Shown in pieces: positions 43,158-51,336 of a stretch of 64,000 bases of DNA (position 1 is its first letter; the number at the start of each line of letters is the position of its first letter). The stretch is from JBGVSA01 sp049840475. GTDB taxonomy: Bacteria; Pseudomonadota; Gammaproteobacteria; Burkholderiales; Rhodocyclaceae. The stretch lies in assembly GCA_049840475.1 (NCBI GenBank), contig JASGKX010000003.1, forward strand, positions 558,001 through 622,000. The letters are read 5' to 3'. The translations under genes and the position numbers were made by a program. The notes beneath the pieces were generated by a model, which had not been told where the DNA came from, made no database searches, and was given only the letters and a program-made list of their open reading frames with translations.

Positions 43158-44156
43158 CTAGCCGGCCAGATCACGCAATTGGGCCAGCAGCGCGTCGGGC
43201 ACTTCGAACCCTTCGCGCGTTGCCGCCAATGCGGCTGCACGGCGCTCCCCCGGGAGGCGCACACCATCGTCCTGGAGCATGTAGGCGATGAGCGTTTCCA
43301 GCCGTTCATTGAACACATCGCGCCCGGCCAGCGCGCCCGGATCGATGACGAGGAAAGCCTGCCCGATGCGCGGCCGATTACCTTCCTCGACGAAGAACGA
43401 ATCGGCTTCGAATCCCAACGCGGCCCCGGTCAACGCGGTGCACAGCACCTCGACCACCAACGCCAGCAGCGCCCCTTTGAGCCCGCCTGCGGGCGCCATC
43501 ATGCCAGCCAGTCCGGCCTTGGGGTCGGTCGTCGGCTGACCATCGCGATCCAGTGCCCAGCCCAGCGGAATCTCGCGCCCTTCCCGCGCGGCGACCATCA
43601 GCTTGCCGCGCGCGACTTCCGACAGGCTCAGATCGATGACAACCGGCTCTGCGTTGCGACGGGGGAAGACCGCTGCGATCGGATTGGTGCCGAAGATCGC
43701 GCGCTTGCCGCCCCACGCCGGAATCCCTGCCGGGGAATTGCCGAACGCCAGACCGACCAGCCCTCTGCTTGCCAGATTGCGCAGGTGGTACGCCGCCACG
43801 CCGAAATGATGGCTATTGCTCACCCCGGCGAACACCACACCCTGCTCGACGACGCGATCGATCGCCACATTCACCGCCAGATCGATGGCCGGAAAGGCAA
43901 AGCCCTCATTCGCATCGACCAGCACCGCGCCGCCACGTGCGCGCACCACGCGGGGCTCGGCCACGCCATCGACGCGACCCAATCGCAGATGTGCGGCGTA
44001 TTGCGGCACGCGGGAGAGTCCATGCGAAGGTAGTCCTTCCCGTTCGGCGGACACCAATGCGCGCGCCGTGCTTGCCGCGTTGCGGGCGCAGGCCCCTGCT
44101 GCGCGGAGTGCACGTTCGGCCAACGTTTGCGCCGAGCTTGGATCAATGCGTGCCAT
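43158..44156 (-). CDS. comC: Malate/lactate dehydrogenase (Ldh2) family, probably ComC-like (R)-sulfolactate dehydrogenase
   Basis: 332 residues from MARIDPSSAQTLAERALRAAGA. Ldh2-type NAD(P)-dependent 2-hydroxyacid dehydrogenase with SHGLSRVPQYAAHLRLGRVD, VSNSHHFGVAAYHL (catalytic His region), FGTNPIAAVFP, and DLSLSEVARGK. ComC enzymes of this family interconvert sulfopyruvate and (R)-sulfolactate. With the SlcC-like enzyme upstream they form the two-enzyme racemase route that funnels both enantiomers to SuyAB. The start overlaps the end of the slcC-like gene by 14 bp, so they form one operon. Confidence 0.78.
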   Translation of the reverse strand: MARIDPSSAQTLAERALRAAGACARNAASTARALVSAEREGLPSHGLSRVPQYAAHLRLGRVDGVAEPRVVRARGGAVLVDANEGFAFPAIDLAVNVAIDRVVEQGVVFAGVSNSHHFGVAAYHLRNLASRGLVGLAFGNSPAGIPAWGGKRAIFGTNPIAAVFPRRNAEPVVIDLSLSEVARGKLMVAAREGREIPLGWALDRDGQPTTDPKAGLAGMMAPAGGLKGALLALVVEVLCTALTGAALGFEADSFFVEEGNRPRIGQAFLVIDPGALAGRDVFNERLETLIAYMLQDDGVRLPGERRAAALAATREGFEVPDALLAQLRDLAG

Positions 44157-45106
44157 GGGCCACCTCCTGTGCAAGCAGCGCTTCGGCGACGGCGTCTGCA
44201 ATGCGCGCGCTCACCCGCACATTCGATTCTTCGGTGACGCCTGCCACGTGCGGCGTCAGGATCAGATTCGGCGCGTCCGCCAGCGGAGAGTGCGCCGGCA
44301 GCGGTTCGTGCTCGAACACGTCCACCGCAGCGCCGGCAAGGCGGCCGTCGCGGAGTGCCTGAGCCAGCGCGACTTCGTCCACGATCTGTCCGCGTGCGGT
44401 GTTGATCAGCACCGCACGTGGCTTGACGCGAGCCAGCTTTGCGGCGTCGATCAAGCCATGCGTTGACGGCAACAGCGGCACATGCAGGCTGATGACATCC
44501 GACTCGGCAAGCAGCGCATCGAGTGCGACCGCGCGTACGCCGGTGGTGTGCCAGCGCGGGTCGTCTGCCGCAACGACCGGGTCGTGCGCCACCACCCGCA
44601 TGCCCAACGCGTGCGCCAGACGGGCCACGCGTTGAGCAATATCGCCAAAGCCGACGAGCCCGAGTTGCTTGCCTGCCGCTTCGCGACCGTTGGAAAGCCG
44701 TGCGCGCGGCCACTGACCTGCGGCGACCTGCGCGCTCGACAGCAGGCTGCCGCGCAACAGCACCAGGGATGTGGCGATGACGTACTCCGCTACGCTGTCA
44801 GCGTTGGCGCCGGTCGCGGCGATCACGTGGATGCCGCGCGCCTTCGCCGTGGTCACGTCGATGTTGTCGAGCCCCACCCCCAATCGACCGATGACAGCGC
44901 CATCCGGCAACGCATCGAGCAACGCCCCCTTCACCTGTGTGCGGTTGCGCACGATAAGGGCATCGACTTCGCGGGCGGTGGCGATGAGCGCTTCGGGGCG
45001 GTCGACCAGATCGGGTGCGTAGTGGACGGTGAACACGGAAGACAGCCGGTCGAACGGCGGCCGCATCCATGAACTCGCTGATCAGGATCTTGCGTGAGGT
45101 GGGCAT
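44143..45106 (-). CDS. slcC: D-2-hydroxyacid dehydrogenase, probably SlcC-like (S)-sulfolactate dehydrogenase; frameshift in codon 19
   Basis: NAD-binding signature LGLVGFGDIAQRVARLAHAL, catalytic Arg in INTARGQIVDE, Glu in FEHEPLP, and His in LTPHVAG. The true N-terminus is MPTSRKILISEFMDAAAV from ATG 45106. The frame then breaks at 45049-45055 (plus strand GTCGAAC for GTCAAC). Removing the extra base at 45052 gives AAAVDRLSSVFTVHYAPDLV and a complete protein of about 320 residues, a start resembling known SlcC proteins (KILISEFMD). As written, only a shortened frame from 45066 is continuous, lacking the first strand of the fold. With ComC it would oxidise (S)-sulfolactate to sulfopyruvate. 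Confidence 0.78.
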
Positions 45107-45570
45107 GGCGTGGATTCGGTTTGATGGAAGAGTCGCGCAACGGCAGCGCGGAGTCTCGCCGAGAATAGTCCGCACGCCACGCCGCCCCAACGATGATTTT
45201 GTGATTTGCTTTTGCATCGCTTTTCGATGGGTGGTCGGCATCGAAAAACGGGGTCCGATTCACTGGTGGCCCCACAAAAATCCGCTCTCCAACCGCCTTA
45301 TCTCATTTGATATGGGTCAGAAAACAGGCTCCGCCCTGCAGCCTGTATGTCCGCAATGTGTGACCTGTCCAGATCGCCATACCCAATGCGCATTCTCAGT
45401 ATTGACGCGGCTTTGCACCGACCAGCGAATGCCCATGGCATTCCAATGACGGCGTTTCTTGAATTGCATATTCCGAATAATTGGTTCAGTCGCTGTCGGC
45501 CCCGATGATCGAATCGATTCACCAAAGGCGGCGCCCCTCGCACCGCCTGCTCACATCGAAGGGACATGAC
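45107..45570. other. Divergent promoter region, slcC / metQ-like gene
   Basis: 464 bp without a gene. It contains a perfect 7-bp hairpin ACAGGCT / AGCCTGT (45324-45346), and AT-richer stretches near 45190-45240 and 45455-45490 suited to promoters. I looked for a SAM-type riboswitch because the next gene is MetQ-like and did not recognise one. Confidence 0.4.
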
Positions 45571-46422
45571 ATGCAACGACTCACCCGCTTTGCCGCCCGC
45601 ATTACCACGGCTCTCCTGCTGATTGTGGGGCTCCATGGCGCCCAGGCCGCTGACAAGACCATCGTCTTCGGCGTCGCACCCGGCCCATACGGCGATCTCA
45701 TCAAGCAGGCCATCCAGCCGGGGCTGGAAAAGAAAGGCTACAAGGTCGAGATCAAGGAATTCAGCGACTACGTGCAACCCAACCTCGCGCTGGCCAACGG
45801 CGCGCTCGACGCCAACCTGTTCCAGCATCGCCCGTACCTCGAAAAGTTCTCCGCCGACAAAGGCCTGAAGCTCTCTCCGCTGATCAATGTGCCGACCGCC
45901 GGGCTGGGTTTTTACTCGCACAAGATCACCTCGCTCGATCAACTCAAGAAGGGTGACGTGGTCACGCTGGCCAACGACCCGACCAATCTGGCGCGCGCAC
46001 TGCGCTTTCTTGCCAAGCTCAATCTGCTGACCTTCAAGAAGGACATCGACCCGACCACGGCGTCCGAGAAAGACATCGACCAGAATCCGCGCGGACTCGT
46101 GTTCCGCCCGCTGGAAGCGGCGCAACTGCCGCGCACGCTGGATTCGGCGACGGCCTCGGTGGTCAACGGCAACTTCGCCATCGCAGCGGGGCTGAAGCTG
46201 TCCGACGCCCTCAAGCTCGAAGAACTCGATGAGCCGCTGAAGAACCTCATCGCCGTGCGTACGGACGATCTCAACAAGCCTTTCGTGCGCGACATCAAGG
46301 CGGTGGTCGAGTCCGACGAATTCCTCGCCGTCATCGACAACCCGAAGTACGTCTTCAAGTCGTTCCAACGCCCCGCCTGGGTACAGAGCCGTCTGGCCGC
46401 CCGCGTCGCCGTCACCAAGTAA
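45571..46422 (+). CDS. ABC importer substrate-binding protein, MetQ/NlpA family
   Basis: 283 residues from ATG 45571 with signal peptide LTRFAARITTALLLIVGLHG then AQA, cleaved before ADKTIVFG. NlpA-family pattern: VAPGPYGDLIKQAIQPGLEK, FSDYVQPNLALANGALDANL, FQHRPYLEKF, and LANDPTNLARALRFLAKLNL. There is no lipobox Cys, unlike many MetQ lipoproteins, so it is probably soluble in the periplasm. MetQ relatives bind methionine, but subfamilies bind other small acids or dipeptides. Context (amidohydrolase, CoA ligase, oxoacid oxidoreductase) argues for a catabolic substrate. Confidence 0.88.
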   Translation: MQRLTRFAARITTALLLIVGLHGAQAADKTIVFGVAPGPYGDLIKQAIQPGLEKKGYKVEIKEFSDYVQPNLALANGALDANLFQHRPYLEKFSADKGLKLSPLINVPTAGLGFYSHKITSLDQLKKGDVVTLANDPTNLARALRFLAKLNLLTFKKDIDPTTASEKDIDQNPRGLVFRPLEAAQLPRTLDSATASVVNGNFAIAAGLKLSDALKLEELDEPLKNLIAVRTDDLNKPFVRDIKAVVESDEFLAVIDNPKYVFKSFQRPAWVQSRLAARVAVTK

Positions 46423-46429
46423 CCAAAAG

Positions 46430-46448
46430 GGGCGCGCACGGCGCGCCC
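46430..46448 (+). terminator. Hairpin after the metQ-like gene
   Basis: Perfect 8-bp stem GGGCGCGC / GCGCGCCC with loop ACG, 8 bp after the stop, no T-tract. It probably limits read-through so that the binding protein is made in excess over downstream genes. Confidence 0.5.
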
Positions 46449-46469
46449 GCATCGACGAGAAACATCGCC

Positions 46470-47372
46470 ATGACCCAGCCCGTACTTTTTGAAGAACTCA
46501 CGCTCGACGCCGCCGTCGAGTCCGCCAAGACACACGGCATCATCATCGTGCCCGTCGCCACGACCGAAGCGCACGGCGATCACCTGCCGCTGTTGACGGA
46601 CACCATCACCGCCGAATGGATCGGCCTGGAACTGAGCCGGCGCACCGGTCTTCCGGTGCTTGCCCCCACGCCGATCCGCGCGGGGACGTCCCCCACTTTT
46701 CACTACGACCGCAACGCCGATCCGATTCCAGGCACGCTCGCAATCTCGCATCAGACGATGTTCCTGCTCATCAAGGACATCCTGCGCGGACTGTGGGCCA
46801 CGGGTTTCCGCAAGATCATCATCATTCAGGGGCATGGACAGGAGCCCAACTTCCAGGTCATCGCGCACGAGACCGCCACCGAGCTGCGCCGCGAAGGCAA
46901 GAATCTGTTCATCGCCGCGGCGACTTACTGGGAACTCGCTGCCGAGACCTTGCGCCGCGAGGTGAGCACGCCCTTCTACCATTCGGGCGAAGAAGAGACG
47001 AGCAACATCCTGTTCACGCGCCCCGATCTGGTGAAGCTCGACAAAGTGTCGGGCAAGCCCTTCAACCCGCTCATCGACCGTTCGCTGCTCAAGCGCTCGA
47101 TCACGCAGGACGAGACCGAGACCTTCCAGGTCTTCGACATCGCGCAGGTCATTCCCATCCCGGAACCGGGACATCTTTCGCGCGGCGGCATCGGGCGCAC
47201 CGAAGACATCCTGACGGCGAGTGCGGAAAAGGGCCGCAAGGTGCTGGAACGTGCCGTAGACCGTTATCTGGCGCTGATCCGCGACCTGGAGACCCACTAC
47301 GCGCCGAACGAGGTGCCGGGCGTCGATGTGCGCACCCGCCCCGAGGCGCCGCGCTTTGACGTGGCCTACTGA
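46470..47372 (+). CDS. Creatininase-family amidohydrolase
   Basis: 300 residues. Creatininase-fold metal-binding motifs: VATTEAHGDHLPLLTDT (Glu, His, Asp ligands), GFRKIIIIQGHGQEPNF (Gly-His-Gly), and FYHSGEEETSNILF (Glu). Enzymes of this family hydrolyse cyclic or linear amides (creatinine, FAPy-type intermediates, mycofactocin peptide). Its place inside an importer operon, between the binding protein and the ATPase, suggests it opens an amide of the imported compound. The true substrate is unknown. Confidence 0.85.
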   Translation: MTQPVLFEELTLDAAVESAKTHGIIIVPVATTEAHGDHLPLLTDTITAEWIGLELSRRTGLPVLAPTPIRAGTSPTFHYDRNADPIPGTLAISHQTMFLLIKDILRGLWATGFRKIIIIQGHGQEPNFQVIAHETATELRREGKNLFIAAATYWELAAETLRREVSTPFYHSGEEETSNILFTRPDLVKLDKVSGKPFNPLIDRSLLKRSITQDETETFQVFDIAQVIPIPEPGHLSRGGIGRTEDILTASAEKGRKVLERAVDRYLALIRDLETHYAPNEVPGVDVRTRPEAPRFDVAY

Positions 47373-47382
47373 AAGCGCGCCC

Positions 47383-48429
47383 ATGATCGAACTGGAGAAC
47401 ATTTCGGTGCGCTACCACGGGCGCGGAAACGCAGTGCACGCCGTGCGCGACGTGTCGCTGACGGTGCCGCGCGGCAGCATATTCGGCATCGTGGGCACCA
47501 GCGGCGCGGGCAAAAGCTCGCTGCTGCGGACCATCAACCTGCTCGAACGGCCGCAATCCGGGCAGGTACGCATCAACGGCCGCGACATCAGCGGGCTGCG
47601 CGGCGGCGCATTGCGTCGCGAGCGGCAGCGCATTGGCATGGTGTTCCAGCACTTCAATCTGATGCACACCGCCACCGTGTACGAGAACGCGGCCTTTGCC
47701 CTGCGCGCGGCGGGCGTTCCCGCCGAAGAAGAAGCGCGCCGCGTGCCGGAAGTGCTGGAACTGGTCGGGCTCACCGACAAGGCCAACGCCTATCCGGCCC
47801 AGCTTTCCGGTGGACAGAAGCAGCGCGTGGGCATCGCGCGCGCCATCGCCAATCACCCCAGCGTGTTGCTGTGCGACGAGCCGACCTCCGCGCTCGACCT
47901 GGAAACGGCCGACTCGATTCTTGAATTGCTGCGCGAAGTGAACCAGCGACTGGGCATCACCATCGTGTTGATCTCGCACGAGATGTCGGTCATCAAGCGC
48001 ATCTGCACGCAGGTGGCCGTCATGGATGCCGGGCAGATCGTCGAGCACGGCAATGTCTATGACATTTTCGCGCGACCGCAGCACCCGTTCACGCGACAAC
48101 TGGTGGACCGCACGCAGCACATCGAGCTGCCGGCGCATCTGCTCAATACGCTGCGCGGCACGTTGATCAAGGTGCTGTTCCTCGGCGAGCGGGCCGAAAG
48201 CGCATTGCTCTCGGAGGTGACACGCCGATTCGGCGTGGCCGTGAACATCCTGCACGGCAAGATCGAGTACATCGACGATCGCGCGCTCGGCCTGCTGGTG
48301 ACGCTGCTCGAACACAGCAAGATCGACGATGGCGCCCGCGTCGCTGCCGCCATCGACTTTTTGCGCGAACGCACTGCCCGCGTGGACGTGCTGGATGTGC
48401 TGACCGACGAGGTGCCCTATGCCGCATGA
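47383..48429 (+). CDS. ABC importer ATPase, MetN type
   Basis: 348 residues from ATG 47383 (MIELENISVRYHGRGNAVHA). Walker A GTSGAGKSSLLRT, Q-loop MVFQHFNLMH, signature LSGGQKQRVGIARAIA, Walker B VLLCDEPTSALD, and switch ISHEMSV. A C-terminal NIL-type regulatory domain (about 260-345, LIKVLFLGERAESALLSEVT, GVAVNILHGKIEYIDDRALG) is typical of MetN and mediates feedback inhibition by substrate. Overlaps the permease gene by 11 bp. Confidence 0.92.
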   Translation: MIELENISVRYHGRGNAVHAVRDVSLTVPRGSIFGIVGTSGAGKSSLLRTINLLERPQSGQVRINGRDISGLRGGALRRERQRIGMVFQHFNLMHTATVYENAAFALRAAGVPAEEEARRVPEVLELVGLTDKANAYPAQLSGGQKQRVGIARAIANHPSVLLCDEPTSALDLETADSILELLREVNQRLGITIVLISHEMSVIKRICTQVAVMDAGQIVEHGNVYDIFARPQHPFTRQLVDRTQHIELPAHLLNTLRGTLIKVLFLGERAESALLSEVTRRFGVAVNILHGKIEYIDDRALGLLVTLLEHSKIDDGARVAAAIDFLRERTARVDVLDVLTDEVPYAA

Positions 48430-49087
48430 GTGGATTCCCTTGCTGCAGGACCTCGGCAAGGCCAGCGGCGAAACGGCCGTGATGGTCGTTATCTCCAGTG
48501 TGTTCGCCGTGCTCGGCGGACTGCCCGCCGGCTACCTGCTGTATATCGGCGAAAAACGGCTGTTCTGGAACAGCCCGGCTTTTCATCGTGTCGCTGGCGT
48601 CGTCGTGAACGTCGTCCGCTCGGTGCCCTTTGTCATCCTGCTGGTATTGCTGTTGCCACTGACGCAGTTGCTGGCCGGCACCACGATTGGCCCCGTCGCG
48701 GCCGCCGTGCCGCTGTCGGTGGCGGCGGTGGCCTTCTATGCGCGGCTCGTCGAAGGCGCGCTGTGCGAGGTTGACAACGGTGTCATCGAAGCCGCACAGG
48801 CGTTCGGCGCCAGTCCGGCGCGCATTATCGGCGTGGTCCTGCTGCGCGAAGCGCTGCCCGGTTTTCTGCGCGGCTTCACGATCACGCTCATCAGTCTCAT
48901 CGGATACTCCGCCATGGCCGGCATCGTCGGCGGTGGGGGCGTGGGCGACCTGGCTATCCGCTTTGGCTATTACCGCTACCAGACCGACGTGATGCTCGTC
49001 ACTGTGGTGGCGCTCATCGTGTTGGTGCAAGTCGTCCAGACAGCAGGCGACCGGCTGGCCAACCGTTCTGATCGAAAGGGGGCCTGA
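48419..49087 (+). CDS. ABC importer permease, MetI type
   Basis: 222 residues, about five membrane segments (for example AVMVVISSVFAVLGGLPAGY; FVILLVLLLPLTQLLAGTTI; MLVTVVALIVLVQVV). The coupling loop reads ALCEVDNGVIEAAQAFGASP then ARIIGVVLLREALPGFLRGF. Matches MetI size and topology. Together with the adjacent ATPase and the MetQ-like binding protein it makes a complete importer. The CoA ligase gene starts 1 bp after its stop. Confidence 0.9.
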   Translation: MPHEWIPLLQDLGKASGETAVMVVISSVFAVLGGLPAGYLLYIGEKRLFWNSPAFHRVAGVVVNVVRSVPFVILLVLLLPLTQLLAGTTIGPVAAAVPLSVAAVAFYARLVEGALCEVDNGVIEAAQAFGASPARIIGVVLLREALPGFLRGFTITLISLIGYSAMAGIVGGGGVGDLAIRFGYYRYQTDVMLVTVVALIVLVQVVQTAGDRLANRSDRKGA

Positions 49088-49088
49088 C

Positions 49089-50441
49089 GTGGGCGCCATT
49101 GAATCCGTCGCCGACACCGCCGTGGCAACGCGACGCTACTGGGACGAGGCTGTCGAGACGCTGCCCCGCCCTGCCCTCGAAGCCTTGCAGTTGACGCGCC
49201 TGCGCGCGCACCTGGACTTTGCCTATCGCAATTCGCCGTATTACAAGGCCGCGTTCGACCGTGCCGGCGTGCGGCCCGAGGACGTGGAAACGCGGGCCGA
49301 CCTGCGGCGCTTTCCGTTTGTTGACAAGGCGGTGGAGCGTGCACGGCAACTGGCCGCACCGCTGCTGGGCGACATGCGCGCCGTGCCCGAGCGCGACATC
49401 GTGTTCGTGTCCGCATCGTCCGGCTCGACCGGCGTCCCGACGTTGAGTCCGTTCACCGCGCAGGACTTCGACACCTTTCAGGACGCACAGGCGCGTCTGT
49501 TCTGGGCGGCCGGAATGCGCCCGTCCGACCGTTACGTGCACGCGCTCAACTTCACGCTGTTCGTCGGCGGGCCGGATGTCATCGGTGCGCAAAAGCTCGG
49601 CGCACTGTGCTTCTGGGCCGGAACGGTGCCGTCCGACCGCCTGCTGTTCATCCTGCGCGAATTCCAGCCTACGGTGACGTGGACTACGCCGTCATACGCC
49701 TGGCACCTGGGCGAAGCTGCCCGTGCTCAAGGCATCGATCCGGCACGCGATCTGGCGGTCCGCCGCATCATCGTGGCCGGAGAACCGGGCGGTTCGATCC
49801 CGGCCACGCGCGAGGCAATCGAGCGCTTGTGGAATGCGCAGTTGTTCGATTTCTACGGCATCTCCGACATCTACGGTGCCTGCGCCGGCATGTGCGAGGC
49901 ACGCGACGGCCTGCATCTGATCGAAGACGACATCCTGCTCGAAGTGCTCGACCCGCGTACTGGCGAGCCGGTGCCGGACGGTACGCCCGGCGAGATGGTG
50001 CTGACCACGCTGACCAAGCGGGCGCGGCCGATGATCCGTTTCCGTACGGGCGATGTCATCACGGCCGACCATTCACCTTGCCGTTGCGGACGCACGCACG
50101 TGCGCATCAAGGTCATCGGCCGCATCGATGACATGTTCATCGTCAATGGTGTCAATGTTTTCCCGAGCGACGTGGAGTCGGTGATCCGCAGCATCCCCGG
50201 CCTCACCGGCGAATTCCGCATCACGCTCACCGATGACAAACACTTGACGCGCTACGCGCTTGAGGTAGAGCGCGGTCAGAGCGCGCAGAGCGATGCGTTG
50301 CTGGTGGAGCGCATCGTGCACGACGCGAAGACACGCCTGGGGGTGCGCCCAAGCTCGGTCCTGATCCTTGAGGAAGGCACCCTGCCGCGCAGCACTCACA
50401 AAGCGCGGCGCGTGGTGGACCAACGTGGTGGCGCGCGATGA
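49089..50441 (+). CDS. PaaK-like AMP-dependent acyl-CoA ligase
   Basis: 450 residues, GTG start right after the permease stop. Adenylation motifs: SASSGSTGVPTLSPFT (P-loop), DFYGISDIYGACAGMCEARD (A5-type), RPMIRFRTGDVI, and IKVIGRIDDMFIVNGVNVFP (hinge). The C-terminal ACT-like region is typical of phenylacetate-CoA ligases, and Cys residues in PCRCGRTH correspond to the usual zinc-like motif. It activates a carboxylate to a CoA thioester. The aryl or alkyl substrate is unknown; the gene overlaps the next oxidoreductase subunit by 4 bp, pointing to one pathway. Confidence 0.88.
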   Translation: MGAIESVADTAVATRRYWDEAVETLPRPALEALQLTRLRAHLDFAYRNSPYYKAAFDRAGVRPEDVETRADLRRFPFVDKAVERARQLAAPLLGDMRAVPERDIVFVSASSGSTGVPTLSPFTAQDFDTFQDAQARLFWAAGMRPSDRYVHALNFTLFVGGPDVIGAQKLGALCFWAGTVPSDRLLFILREFQPTVTWTTPSYAWHLGEAARAQGIDPARDLAVRRIIVAGEPGGSIPATREAIERLWNAQLFDFYGISDIYGACAGMCEARDGLHLIEDDILLEVLDPRTGEPVPDGTPGEMVLTTLTKRARPMIRFRTGDVITADHSPCRCGRTHVRIKVIGRIDDMFIVNGVNVFPSDVESVIRSIPGLTGEFRITLTDDKHLTRYALEVERGQSAQSDALLVERIVHDAKTRLGVRPSSVLILEEGTLPRSTHKARRVVDQRGGAR

Positions 50442-51001
50442 ATGCTGCGCGACACGAGACCGTGTGGCTGGGGCGCGGCGGCCAGGGCGCGTTTACCGCA
50501 GCGCGCCTGTTGGGGGTGGCCGCCGCGCGCTTTGCCGGGCGCGAGGCGCTGGCCTTCCCCGCCTTCGGGCCTGAGCGCCGAGGGGCGCCGGTATTCGCCT
50601 ACACGCGCATCGGCTCGGGCGCGGCGCGCGAGCGCGGCACCCCAAGACGTGCCGACGTGCTGGTCGTACTCGATGCGACCCTTCTGGATCAGGTGTTGAC
50701 GCCGTTCGTTCACGCCGACACCTTACTCATCGTGGATGGCGGAGAAGCCGCCGCCGAACGCCATCGCGCCCGATACCCCGGCCGCGTGATCGGCGTCGAT
50801 GCGATGGGCGTCGCACGCGAAACACTTGGGAGCGCGCATACCAACACCGCGCTGCTCGGTTATTTGGTCGGATTCACCTCGCTGTTGCCTGCCGATGCGA
50901 TCGAAGCCGGCATCGTGACCGAATTCGGCGACAGCCCGCGCGCGCGCAAAAATCTCGATGCGTTCAAGCTTGCGCTGCAGCGTGCGACGGTGCCGGCATG
51001 A
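50438..51001 (+). CDS. 2-oxoacid:ferredoxin oxidoreductase, gamma subunit
   Basis: 187 residues. Gamma-domain pattern: VWLGRGGQGAFTAARLLGVA near the N-terminus, AFPAFGPERRGAPVFAYTRI, and the end of the domain around TNTALLGYLVGFTSLL. In four-subunit enzymes (VOR/POR/IOR types) gamma binds the CoA-side domain. It overlaps the CoA ligase and delta genes by 4 bp each, so the five genes are translationally coupled. Confidence 0.9.
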   Translation: MNAARHETVWLGRGGQGAFTAARLLGVAAARFAGREALAFPAFGPERRGAPVFAYTRIGSGAARERGTPRRADVLVVLDATLLDQVLTPFVHADTLLIVDGGEAAAERHRARYPGRVIGVDAMGVARETLGSAHTNTALLGYLVGFTSLLPADAIEAGIVTEFGDSPRARKNLDAFKLALQRATVPA

Positions 51002-51336
51002 GCGACAAACCCGAACCGTCCACGCAACCGTGCGTGCTGGTGCCCTTCGAGCGTTCCCGACAACTGGCCGATTGGCCTGCCACACCGCAGGCCGCCAGCG
51101 GACACCTGGCATCGAGCAATCGCGGGTGGCGCAGCGCCTGGCCCGTGATCGAGCTGGACGCCTGCAACAGTTGCGGACTGTGCCTGCTGTACTGCCCGGA
51201 CGGCGCCATCACCTGGAACGAGCGCAAGTTGCCCGTCATTGCCGACGACTGGTGCAAGGGCTGCGGCATGTGCGTCGTCGAATGTCCCAAGCACATCATC
51301 ACCTTGTCCGCTGAGCCGGAATCCGTTCGCGCATGA
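50998..51336 (+). CDS. 2-oxoacid:ferredoxin oxidoreductase, delta (ferredoxin-like) subunit
   Basis: 112 residues with two [4Fe-4S] motifs: CNSCGLCLLYCPDG and CKGCGMCVVECPKH, each CxxCxxCxxxCP. This is the electron-transfer subunit, passing electrons from the TPP centre to an external ferredoxin. It has a longer N-terminal arm than a simple ferredoxin, typical for PorD/VorD. It overlaps its neighbours by 4 bp at both ends. Confidence 0.93.
   Translation: MSDKPEPSTQPCVLVPFERSRQLADWPATPQAASGHLASSNRGWRSAWPVIELDACNSCGLCLLYCPDGAITWNERKLPVIADDWCKGCGMCVVECPKHIITLSAEPESVRA

Noticed and set aside
45107..45570. SAM riboswitch before the MetQ-like gene
   Set aside because: I found one 7-bp hairpin but none of the multi-helix core expected of SAM riboswitches, and the operon content does not look like methionine biosynthesis.
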